From Oryzias latipes (taxonomy: Eukaryota > Chordata > Actinopteri > Beloniformes > Adrianichthyidae), in assembly GCF_002234675.1 (NCBI RefSeq), contig NC_019868.2, positions 21,174,743-21,238,742 on the forward strand: a DNA stretch of 64,000 nucleotides, given 5' to 3'. Made by a program: the position numbers and the translations under genes. Below, one piece after another: positions 24,300 through 49,000 of this stretch. How positions within the stretch are numbered: the stretch's first letter is position 1; each line of letters starts with the position of its first letter. The notes beneath the pieces were generated by a model. The model saw nothing but the letters and a program-made list of their open reading frames with translations, was not told the origin of the DNA and ran no database searches.

Positions 24300-27200
24300 T
24301 TTTAAGGCAACAGCATCACCGTTTTTGTTTTTTGTTGTTTTTATTTTCTGGCAAACATGAAGAAATGCGGGGAAAAAAGGCGATGTTCGTCGAAGGCTGT
24401 CACACTGATGCGCGCGCACTTTCGCGCGCGCCCACTTCCAATTGTCAGCACAGCAGCAGAGATGTGCAATTCTGTTTAACTGATTATAATACTATTTACT
24501 GCTAAAGGAAGACGTTTAGGGCCTTTTTTTAATGTATATTTAAATGCGTTGAAAATGAATGAATTCCCAAACAATCCTTTTAAACTCAATCACTTTGCTG
24601 ATTTTAATGTTTTTCAAAAATATTTCTTAAATGGTTCAAACATTATTTGGTCCAAACTAAATATAAGGTTTTGTTTTAACCCCAAATGTTGCCCATTTTT
24701 CTGCCTGCTTTCTCAAAGTAATATGGACAAAATCAGGATCTGAAACTGGTGTGTTGCCCAGATAAAACTATTACCAGTTTTGTTTTTTAATGCCTATTTT
24801 TTAATATTGCTTTGTTTTTTAACTCAAGATTTTACCGATATTTTACCTATTTTCTCAAAAGAAATGTGGAGAAAATGAGGATTAGAAACAGATATGTTCC
24901 TTTGACATACTTTTTATTTTTGTGTGAAAGCTTTATATTAAGATTCACAACTTTGATTTGAAAAAAAGATAGCATAACTGCTTTTTAAAAATTACTTTCA
25001 GCAGAATAAGTTGAGAGGGATAGAACCCACTGACTTAAGGAGAGGCTAACTGTGAAGTGCCAAAAAGGAGCCCATTTCATAAAAAAAAAAAAAAGTGAGA
25101 ATCTTCCTTGTTGTTTCCCTCTACAGGGCTCTCCAACCTAAGGCTCTGGAGCCACATGTGCCCCCCCCCCCCATTGTGGTTCTGTGGTTGAAGAAAAATT
25201 CAATGTTTTTCATTTTAAAAGATAACATATTTTTTGGGCTACAACGTGCATCAAGTGAAACAAAACAGTCAAATAAGACAAACTTTATTCAACTTATACA
25301 CACACAGTTCTGCAAGGCTCCTAGTGCTCCAACAGTCCATCAAGTGGTGAAGCTTTGTATTAAGTCAAACTAACATATTTATGACAGATTTTGGAGCATC
25401 ATTTAAAAAAAAGGTCTGAAAGCATAACTGGAATCCTTGCATGTTCCAGTTATGTGTTCCTTACTGTCCTAAGAACGCTAAGATTCACCTACTTAGAACT
25501 CTGATTTAATTTGTTATAGGTTTATGAGTTTATGGCCGAGATGCACCGACAGCAGGAAAATTATTTGTTTATTTTTATTTAATTGCTCCTCACATTACAC
25601 TACCTACTACTACATTTGCTGCATTGCGATGATCCAATGTGGCACAGGGTGTCTTTTATTTTGAAAGGAAGTCATGTGAACCACTGTTAAAGTTATAAAG
25701 TATTTCATATTTTGAAAAGAAAAGGCTTTTTTGTCTCTGTTTGTTTTCATGTTTGCCAAAAAGACAATAATTTATTTAAATTTATAATGATAGCAACATA
25801 AAAACAAAGCAGTTTCTTCTTTTTCTAAGGGCTCTGGTAGCTGCAGCTGGGTTGCTGTCAGTGGGAAATCAACTGGAATGGCACTAATTGCTGAAGGTTG
25901 CAGACTCTTGCCGTATAAATAAGACTCCTTGATTGAAATAGTTGTGTGCATGGTGTGCATCTGAAAACCAAACTTGACGTCGTGGTAACACTACAGTAAG
26001 TCTGTGTAAAGATGCCAATTCCAGCTACCTTTCTAACACCTGAGGCTCTTTGCACTATTTCATGCTGTTCTGTGCACATTTAAGGGGAAAACTCCAGCTT
26101 TCCCAAGCTGATCAGATAACTTCTAATTGTGCTTTTACTAAATAAACCACCTGAGGGGGATGTTCCAACAGCTGACATGACACTGGTTGACTAACAATGC
26201 GCATGTGCTTTTCCGGCTATCTATGTTTGCTTAGATCTTTCTAATTTTCTGCTGTTCTTGCGTTACCCAAGATCTGATGTAACTCAGTCCATGGTGTTTA
26301 GCTGGGAGGGTTTTCCGGTGAAGTCCAACAACAGTGTGAGATTTTCGTGGCCTCCCATAGTCCCCCATGCTAAGCCTCGTTACCAAGAGCCCAGAAGGGA
26401 ATGTAGGGGCCCTTTTTGCTTTGCAGAGTTGCACATACACAGTGAGATAGACAGATCTGTCAACTGTGGAGCTCAGTTTGCAGGGGGGGGGGGGTTATTC
26501 AACTAGCTTGAGGTTAGCGCTGTTTGGTAGCACTGAGCATGTTTGTCTGCTGCACAAAAGCCCCGCTTTACTGTTTGTGAGCCTCCAAGCCAGAAGAGTT
26601 TGAAAGGAATGAGAGAGTTCTAAGCAGTAAAAACAGTGCGACGATTACGGCATCCAGCCAAAAACAACCAAATCCTAAAAAAAAAAAACAGCGTTTCGAC
26701 AGAGTTTATCCTAAACTGCAACTATTGAGTGCCAAAAGTGCAGAAACTGTGCTGGATTTCATTTCCCTGTCACACTTGGATCTGGGATTTTCATTTGATT
26801 TTTTTTTTTGTGATGTGGATTTTGAACACGCCGGATTGCACAAATGGTCATGTAAAGCCCCCTCTTTTAATATGCAGATGATGAAAACAGAGGTTAAAGT
26901 TGTTTTTTTGTGACTAAACTGCAAGCTTCTTGTCTCTTTTCCTGGTGATTCAACCCTCTGATCCTCACCAGCTCCACTTGTGACTTGAATATTAAGCTGC
27001 TTATGGGGAGGTTTGCTCTGCCTGCCGGTTTAGATGTAATACATCCATTTCTGAAGGACACAGTGCATGGGGTGGATGCATACAGATTGGGGTTTTATTA
27101 AAGTTAGGTTTTGTAAAAAAAAAGACACAGACCGTATCCTGCCTCTCTGTCACTTATTACAGACACACAGATGAGCTAAGCAAGTACTTGTGGACACTTA

Positions 27201-27700
27201 ATGATTTCAGTGGTAACCCAAAAATAGAAAAATACAAAACTTCAGTAGGGTTTTTTTCCAGTATCATCTTTAAGGCTTCTAAGAATCTCCTGCTTTAGTT
27301 GTTCCTGGTAATAATTTAAAAAATAACTTCAGTGTCCTGCACTCGGGTGAAGGGAGAAACAATAAAGAAGTGACACATCAAGGCGTTAAAAAATACCTGC
27401 TTTACTCTCGACTTAATATTTCAGTCAATCTGTGTAGTTTATAAGTTGAGAAGTTTTATTGTGTAACTTCATAGTTTTGTAGCTTTCTATTAAATAGGGG
27501 TGCTAAAATGTCCATTTTGTTTTAAAGATTATCTGAAATTTGATGGCAGGAACACAACAATACGATAAAATAATGTAGACCACCTTATTCCTTGTATTGT
27601 AATATATATTTTTAAAATGAATAATACCCAAAAGTATCAGTTTTGCAGGGATTCTCTAAACGTTTTATCTTACATGCTCGCTCTTTCCCTCTGCTCCTTG
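24300..27700 (+). other. cyfip2 intron 1, remaining part
   Basis: No coding sequence supported. Near 25124 is a likely hAT-MITE end (CAGGGCTCTCCAACC followed by CTCTGGAGCCACATGTG), a form common in vertebrate hAT elements; I cannot define its right end. A 12-bp G tract lies at 26483-26494 and short A tracts near 25080 and 26680. The stretch 26150-26700 is less AT-rich and could be another old repeat. Confidence 0.35.
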
Positions 27701-27724
27701 CAGACCGGGCTGTTTTTTGAGTGA

Positions 27725-40602
<12,878 letters not shown>

Positions 40603-42425
40603 GAAAAAGCTTTGTTTGATGGCACAGACACACATTCCCCCTAAGCTGTGATGCTGATTTCTGCTCCTTACTCATCTTTGAGAGGTATTAGTCACAATAA
40701 TGGGTCACAAAGCTTTGAAAAATCGGAAACAAGTTCTCTCAAATGTTTCCTTTTATTTAAGTTGTCTTTAAATTTTTCAAAGACGCTGACCAGATGGGAG
40801 GTAGAAGAGTATATTCACCTTTTTTTATTTAACATTTTTTTTCTTTTAAACGTACCTCTCTTTGTGTTATTCTCGCTGAAACTCATGCATGCCTTGTCTT
40901 ATTCCCTCAGCTGCTCACTTGTGCATTGGAAAGCGCTTTGATTAAAAAAACATCCTGAAATATTAAACTGGAGCTAATAAAGCCCCCAAAATTAAAAATG
41001 AGAAGAAAGGGAATTGATTTTAACAACAATATTTACTAGTCTAACAAACGACTCATGGTTCAAGTCATAAAATATGTTGGTGCTCTCAAAGTGCTCTTTT
41101 TGCTATTGACATTTCTTGCCTCTGCACCTCCACGCTTCTCTGCTCTGCATGTCATTTTTGGATCCAACTTTGTTTGGATCGCTTCACAATACGATACAAT
41201 AATCGGGTCAGGCCATACCCAGGGTACACAGTGTCTTATGAAGAAGTATTTGACCCCTGTCACCTTCCTCCATACCTGGCTTGCTTTTTGAATCATAGAA
41301 ACTGGTTGCATTTCTTTGTGCCACCACCTCGTTTTTTTTTTTTTTTCCTTCTTTCTTTGATTGCTTTTGCAAGTTCCACACTGTAAACTTCCACTGTTGA
41401 ACAAAGTGAAGTATTGAGTGTTGTAAATGTTCCTGTTTCTAATTATTAATAATTTAGTTTACACATCTTTGGTATACCTGCCTCTACTACTACTACTACT
41501 ACAAAAAAACAACCTCAAGTGTTTTTCCTTTTCTTTGTCAGCTCAAGAGATTTTTTATATTCTGTACATGAAATTATTTACAAATTTCTTATTCATCTAA
41601 GTATGTGTTTGATTTTTTGATGACAAAAATACAGAAGAAGTGAGATCTGAAGAAGTACCTCTAGTTCTGACAAGAATAACTTGCTTTGATTGAGTGAATG
41701 ATTAGACCTGTCAAGAACTACTTCCAGGCATAACAAATTAAAATGATGTGTTGATAGTGAAATAAAGGGCAGTTTCATAAATACATGTATCTACTATCCT
41801 TGGACTTTCGGTTAAGGTTTTGCAGTGTTATAAAAACATGTTCCCCTTTTTTTCATTTTGAAGAAAATAAGAGGAGAGCCTCAAACAGCCCTGTAATCTC
41901 TGTTTAAAATGGAGAATGTTTCTTTTGTAAACCCAGTGTCTTTCTTTCATATTTATTCCAGTCCAAACTATTGTTCATTTAAAGATTTAATCAAGTAAAA
42001 ATGAAGGTGCCGATGTATCATCTCCAAACCTAAGCATGGCAGAAGTAATTTATTGTCTTAAGTGGCTCTATTTGTGACATGAGGCTTTGTTTATGATATT
42101 GTTGTACAAGTGATGGTGTTTAAAAGTATGGGGAAAAATCATTAAAATGTGTACAACAATAGTTCTGCAAGGTTATGTTGTATATCCATTAATAACAAGG
42201 TTTTTGAACATATTAAATGTGTTTTGATGAGGTTTAGCTATAAATTCAGATACAAATATGTTTCTAATATTGTTTGCAGATATTCTCAGAGGATAAGGAG
42301 GATGGTGGTTGTTGCTTAAAAAATGAATTATTTGAAATTGACAGTTGGATACACATGATTACGGAGGCAAATGAGGCCCTTCTGTTTTGAAAAACCACTT
42401 ACTGAATAAAGCAACATTATTTTCA
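40603..42425 (+). other. cyfip2 3' UTR
   Basis: Non-coding, without recognisable repeats, between the cyfip2 stop codon and the hmmr-side MITE. AATAAA hexamers occur at 40976-40981 and 42405-42410, compatible with short and long 3' UTR forms. It includes a run of CTA trinucleotides (about 41486-41501) and T tracts. Confidence 0.5.
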
Positions 42426-42600
42426 CAGGAGGACCTCATGTCACGTGATCACATGAATGTTTTGAACATTACTAAATACAAATTAACTTTTTTCCAAAAG
42501 TTAAACTAATCAAAATTACCTTTTTTTTTTGGTTTTTATGGTAATGGAGTCCAATTATCTGTGGCAGTTATGTGTAAACATAAAAAGTGACACTAAACCC

Positions 42601-42780
42601 TAACCCTTGTGCTATCCTACGGGGTCAACAAAGGTGGAAAAGGTGAAGAGGATTTTGTGTCATCCATGGAAACCAATGAAGATCAAAAATCATTGAAGAA
42701 AAAAGTTCAGCGCACTGTCTTGTGGGGTCTAGATGACCTCACTCCCAATGTCAAAGTGCCTAGGATAGCACAAAGGCTAA
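42601..42780. mobile_element. Palindromic MITE family 2, copy 1 (180 bp)
   Basis: Begins TAACCCTTGTGCTATCCTA and ends CTAGGATAGCACAAAGGCTA, near-perfect terminal inverted repeats of about 20 bp. The interior (TCATCCATGGAAACCAATGA, then GGGTCTAGATGACC) matches four other copies in the window. It lies about 100 bp upstream of the hmmr promoter elements and has a small internal deletion relative to the 211-bp copy. Confidence 0.8.
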
Positions 42781-42884
42781 TGGCTCAAATATTTTTAGAA
42801 ATATTTTGTAGTGTGTACTTACTCCAATGAACTCAAAACAAAGACGGAACAGTCAGCTCTGAGAACATGTTGTTTGTGAAAGAG

Positions 42885-43010
42885 AGATGTGATTGGACGT
42901 TGGTGTTTTACGTCACGCAATGCTGACTTCCTATTGGACACGCACAGACAAACCAACGTGTGACGGTATTTTCAAATTTCAGTGGCGGATTAGTCGTTAG
43001 CGCCTGTGTT
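42885..43010 (+). promoter_or_regulatory. hmmr promoter with two CCAAT boxes, CRE-like site and CHR-like element
   Basis: ATTGG occurs at 42892-42896 and 42933-42937 (inverted CCAAT boxes about 41 bp apart). A TTACGTCACG CRE-like site lies between them, and TTCAAA (reverse TTTGAA, CHR core) at 42971-42976. NF-Y boxes plus a downstream CHR is the arrangement of late cell-cycle (G2/M) promoters bound by the DREAM/MuvB complexes, which fits hmmr. No TATA box is visible; transcription start is probably near 43.0 kb. Confidence 0.55.
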
Positions 43011-43098
43011 ATGTCAAGCTACCTGAAGCTGCACTGCTGCAGATTTAGCGAAGTTATTTTCATTTCTTTATATTTTTAAGGAACAATTTGGATTCATT

Positions 43099-46000
43099 AT
43101 GTCGTTTTCCAGAGCTCCGTTGAAACGCTTTAATGAGCAAATAGGTAAGTAACCTTAAAACAATTGAAGTTAGAAGCTAGTTTTCGAATGTGCCACTTAT
43201 GCTGAGCAAAGAGAAGCCTAGCTAAAACAACTAGCCAACAATGGCGAATACAAAAAAAATATTTTTCTAGCTTTTGTTTTGGGCGTAGAATGATATTAAT
43301 TAAACCAAATGGATTATGGAAGCTATTAATTTTGTGTCGTTTACTAAAGGTTGTGCTCCTCCACCGGGGTCGTATGATATCAAAACGTGTGATTTAAAGG
43401 GCGCCGCGTCTTTTGACAAGTCTGACCGGTTTAAATTGGTTAAGACGGGTAAGTTCATACCATATATTGTCAGTCAGGAACATGTATTGCGCAACTTCCT
43501 TTTATTTAACCCCATGCTTGCTGATCTGTAGCCACAGGGGCAGCACTTCCACCCCCAGCATCACCCTCCAGAAGTGTCTTTGTGTCTCCTGTGCGCAGGA
43601 CTCTGTCCGTGGACGGTCTGGTAAGTCTGCAGTTGCCCCCAGTTTCAGTCTTTATTTGGAATACGTCAGAAAACATTCACGTTTCTTGAGTGCGGCTCTT
43701 TATATTTCACTGAAACGCAGGCGGAAGGATTGAGTGCAAGGAAGGAGAGAACCTGCATGACCTTGGAGAGGAAGAAGCAGAGACTCTTGGAAAGAGAGGT
43801 ATCTTTCAATGAAGCAGTTCAATTTCAGGAGCAGATGTGCAGTGTTCCTTTTTCATTTTCCTGGTTTGTTATTATGTTATTTCTGGCGGCACATCCAAGG
43901 TTTTTCTGTGTGCTTTGTAGATCCGGTGCCTGGTGCAGCAGCGAGGGGAGCAGGATCGTCGCCTGCAGGTCTTGGAGGAAGAATTGAAGAAGGTGGAGGC
44001 CAGGCTGCTGGCTGCAGTCAGGGAGAGGACAGGCCTCGCAGCCAATGTTACCACACTTGAGAGGCAAAGGGCAGAGCTCAAGAAAGTCAACGAGTTTCTC
44101 AAAAACAAGGTTTGAGACAGTCTTTTTTTATTAAATTTCCTATAAATGTTGATGCCTATTTTTTTTTTTAAGTCTCAATTTTCCTTTTGCTTAGGTTTCT
44201 GCTGACACTATAAAAAAGAGAATTAATTCTCTCACAATGGAGCTGATGGACGCGAGGAACAATTTAGATGTGAAAAACCAGGTGTGTGTGTGAGGGCTTT
44301 CAATGTGAAAACACTCTGAATCTATGAACACCTTTTCACATTTCTGAGACATTTCTGTTCGTGTGCTTGTCTCCAGGAATTGCATGTCCTGCAGATTAAC
44401 ACACAAGGACAAATGAGCATGCTGGAAACTGATCTTCAAGCTTCCAAAGTTACCGTTTCCGCCCTCCAAGAAAGGAATAGCGACTTGGGTAAGAGTCTGG
44501 ACAATGCATTCGAAAAACAAGTTTGATTTGGTGCATTATTTGGTTTTCATGTTTGCTTTTTTCCCCCCACTAAAGAGGATCTCCATCAAGTGATGAAAAC
44601 CCAGAATGATGAGCTTGAAAATGAAAATGCTAGCTTACAAGGTGAAGTTTCTTTATAATTTGCTGTTAATTTAGGTCTGAGTTAGACAAAATGATCCATA
44701 GCTGATAAAAATAATTACTAATAACAAAAATTTTTTTTTTTTTTTTTTTTTACAGCTGTAATACAGGAGCTTAGGGAGGAGGTCAGAGTACTGCAGGGGT
44801 ACCTGGATGCAGCAAACGATCAGATCCAAGTATGAACAATTCCATAAAGATTACATCTAGTATTGCTTTTCGTGTGTAAATTCCTTAAAACCTTTGCTTG
44901 CTTTTAGGATCTCCGCTTGAAGCTTCAAGAAAAATCACAGGAGAGCAATGCAGCTAGTTTTCAAGAGGAGAAACTTAAGTAAATAAATCAGAAACTTCCG
45001 TTATTTTAAATTAGGATATGCATCTTTTGTAGTGCTTTCTCCATTTATGCTTTTTTTTTCTGTAGGCAACTAGAAATGGAACTGGGAAACTGTACCGCAG
45101 AGCTAGAAAGCACTCAAAACACCCTGAGAGCAAAAGAGGAGGAGGCTCAAAAGTTCCAGCAAGAACTCCAGGCATCAAAGGATGCATTATGGGAGGTGGA
45201 GAAAAGGCTGGAGTACCAGGAACTGGAGCTTAAGGCTGCTCAAAAAGCCGTGAGTGACTCTGAAAAACAAATCAAGTCGGCCAACCAGGAAGTTCGCCAG
45301 CAGGAGGCGGAGCTCGTCAGGCTGAGAGAGGTGCTCAGGAGAACAGAGCGGGAGCTGGACGAGAGGGTGGCACATCTTGAACAAAAGTGTCTGTTTTCTG
45401 AGGAGGAGAGAAGTATGAACCTTCACACATGCATTTCACTGCAAGCCGGCGAAGTTTGTACTGAAGTAGTCGTGCATCTTTTGCCATGTCAGACAAAGCT
45501 AAGGAAGAGGAGCTGAGGAAAATAGAAGAGCTGAAGATGGAGCTGAGCTCAGTGCAGCAAACTAAAAGAGATGAGAGAAAGAGAAAGATTCAACTTGAGC
45601 AAGAACTGGCTACCCTTTCTGAGGAGCTGACCAAGGAAAAGGTTTCATGTGGATTATTATGCATCTCTAAAGATAAACTGTCAATTTCTCACGGCGTAAA
45701 TTTAAGATGCTTTTGCTGATTTTCATGATGTGTTTTAGGCACTTGTAGACTCCCTGACTGTGCTGGTGGGGCAAGAACGGAGCGAGTCTGAGGAGCATTT
45801 GAGACAGCTAAAGGAGGAGATGGAGGAGGTTCTGGGAGAGCTTGCTGCAATGGAGGACCAGGAGCAGAAGAGACAGGAGGTGATAAAGAAGAGCCAGGAG
45901 GCTGTGAATACTCTACAGGAGGAAAAAGACAGGCTGGTGCAGGAGCTGAATGCTACAAAAGAACTTTTGATGAAGTAAGAGACCAAATGACAGAACTTTT

Positions 46001-49000
46001 TTTGTTTGTTTTTACCCTCTCTGTTGCTCTTAAATAGTAGCGTACAGTAACACTGAAGATGGAACTGTCCCCTCAGTGCAAAAAAGCAAGCAATTTATGT
46101 AGAAACTAAGGACGCATTCTGATGAAAATCGAGTTTTTAACATGTTCTTGTAGCATTTTTCTCTAATGTCTTTATTCAAATCATGGGGAATCAGGAGCAT
46201 ATGAAATATGCTGTTTGACAAAGTCTGTACACAAACTACAATCAGCATGCAACAAGCTCCCTGCTGGGCTCCACATCTCATAGGAAAAAGGTCCTTTGGA
46301 CACTTAGTTGTGCCATTGGCACAAGGTGCACCTTTCCGAAAGGTGAAGTGTTTTTTCTATATTTTCAAAAAATGTCAATCTTTGTTGGTTCACTTCACAA
46401 CTGTATTTTAAAGTATAGGTGTATATTTTGATGCAACCTTTATTCCCCTTTTCTACAGAAAAAGAATGCAAACATTTTTTTTTTTCGGGCCATGAAACAG
46501 TGGTCAGATTATTGTATTATCAAATGCTTTATTGTCTTTGTATATGTTCTCAATTATAAAAAATAATGCCACAGGGACATTTTAAAAACACCGACATGAT
46601 TTTCACCAAAATGGGTCTTTGAAGACAGAAAATGGAACACAAGTCAATTGTGTGAAAAGTTGCAGCATTTTATCTTCAGTGTCTTCTACTGATTTCTGCA
46701 TGTATTTGTGCTGTTGACTTAGGGCGTCCTTATCAAGATCTTTAAGCATTTCTTGCTTTGAGATTGTTTTGTGTGTAAAAACTGACGTCTTCCAATAATT
46801 TGGTCCTTATACTAGTATACACACACACAAATATCTCAGGACATTGAGGAAGTTTTTAAGATGTGCCACGACTCTAAACATGTACACAAAAGGTGAAAAG
46901 AGAGAACCAAGTGAGCTGGAAGCACAATTGAGTCATCCCAGTTATTTCTTGGCTCTCCGTATATTCTCTTGAGGGGTAATGCTGCTTTTTTTGTTGCCAA
47001 AACCCAAGCTAACAGCGCTGCCTCATACATCCAGGTGGGGGCAGTAGTTGTGCACTTCTGCATTGTGCTTGAGCTGAAGGCACTTTCACAAGTTTGAAGA
47101 GCTAAAGGAAGGCTTTCCCTGATTGCTATAATTTACTTTAACTGTTCTTGAGCTTATTTTAGTATCGTGTTAAATGACTTTTATGAACTTATGAGTTTAC
47201 ATTTTTCTCTATTCATTACTCCGTACTAATTTTGCCAGCAATTATGTTTTTTTTTTTTTTTTAAGGTTGAGAGAAATGGCCGTGCTTTAAAAATGAGCCA
47301 GAATTAAGCCTCTGGATATTTTACCATTGAGTTGAACAACATTTCATCAAAGTAATGACATTTTAAGATGATGAATTGATTCCAGCTCCTCAACAAAACT
47401 TTTTTCCCCCGTTCATTTTCAGTAAAACCAACGATGTGGAAAGTTTGAAACAGGTGCATTTAACTGCCATGAAAGAACTTGGAGAGGCAAGCGCAATCTC
47501 TCAGCAGAGGATGAGCAATATTGTCTCTGAGCTGGAAAGGTGAGCATTCGAGCAGCTGTGCTCTTTGATGTTTTTAATCAGGATTCCGTCGGCGCCCAAA
47601 CTTCACAGAAAGCGTGCCTTGCTTTTCAGCACCACAGCGGCTCTGGAGGATGCAAAGAAAAGGGAGAAAGAGCTGGAGGCAGAGGTGAGGAGGGTGACCC
47701 AACAACTGAAGGAGGTGATGGACAAAGTGGTGGAGCGTACAGAGGAAGAAATCAACCAGTTGAGGGAGTTGTCAGACGAGCGCCAAGAGACCCTGCTGGC
47801 CGAAGAAAGAGCCAGAGAGGAAAATGCAAAGTGCGTTTGAAGTATGCTTTCGCTCTTTGTTGAAATATTTGTCATTTACACTTTTTCATCATTTTCTTTC
47901 TCTCTGACCTTGCAGAATATTGCTGGAGGTGCAGGCTTGCCTCGCACAAAAAGATGAAGAGATGAAGGCCACAGAAGAGCGCCACGCAGCTCTAATCAGT
48001 CAGCTACAGCAGGAGCTACTGCTGCAGACAAATGGCAAAGAGGAAGCACTGAGGCAGCTGGAGGAACAGAGAAATCAGAGTTTAACTCGGTTCCAGCACG
48101 AGAGAGAAAAGGACCAAAAACTGCTGGAGGAGATCGGCCAAGAAAAGATGGAACTAATAAAGCAGCTTCAAGAAGAAAGAGCAGAAAAAGTTGCATTTCA
48201 AAGGATCCTAGAGGAAGAAAAAGAGGCTTTGATGGCTGAGAGGAAGAACTGTGAGCAGGTCAGATCAGAAGTTCTGGCATTACGGCGTGAGCTGGAGATG
48301 GTGGAGGAGGGCAGAAGAAGTCTGCTGGCTGAAGTAGAACACAAAGAGCAGCTCAGGCACCGGCTCGAAACCCAGCTAGGCACTTTTGAGCAAGACAAGG
48401 ATCGGCTTATGTCTCGCTTGGGCGATGTTGAAGAAGAACTTGTTAGGTTCAAGACCCAATTAGACCTAATGGAGGAGAAGAAACGGGGTTTGGAGCAGGA
48501 ACTGGAAGCCCACAAGCAGGGTGGGCTCGCCCTGAGGGAACAAGTGCTACTTCTGTCTCAGGAAAAAGTTACTCTGCAGTGGGAGCTAGAGGAGCAGAGA
48601 CAGGAACACCAAAGACAGTTAACTAAAGCACAAGAGAGGTGAGCGGTGCTCAGTTTTCTGCATAATGCTGGATTTTCTTGTTCCTCATCTCATTTTTCTT
48701 TGTCCTTTCAGCTCCCAGTGCTCTGAGATCACGCATTGGAAAAAGCAGTATGAAGATCTTTTTGCTAAAGTCAGACCCTTCCAGGTCAGTAAGTAAGCTC
48801 AATGCCAAATCTAATTAGGCTCGAATGATCGAAAGGTTTAATTGGCAAAGAATAAAATACTCAAACATGTCTTCCTATAGAAACATGTATGGTAACTCTG
48901 AGCCTTATAGCTCTTTAACATTTTATTTTTTAACTATTTCTGACCTTTGCAGCTCTTTATGTAAAGAGCCATTCCGATGAAAGTTGGGTTTTTGGTGTTT

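Noticed and set aside
47540-47863. Alternative plus-strand ORF overlapping hmmr exon 15
   Set aside because: Out of frame with the phase-continuous coiled-coil reading.
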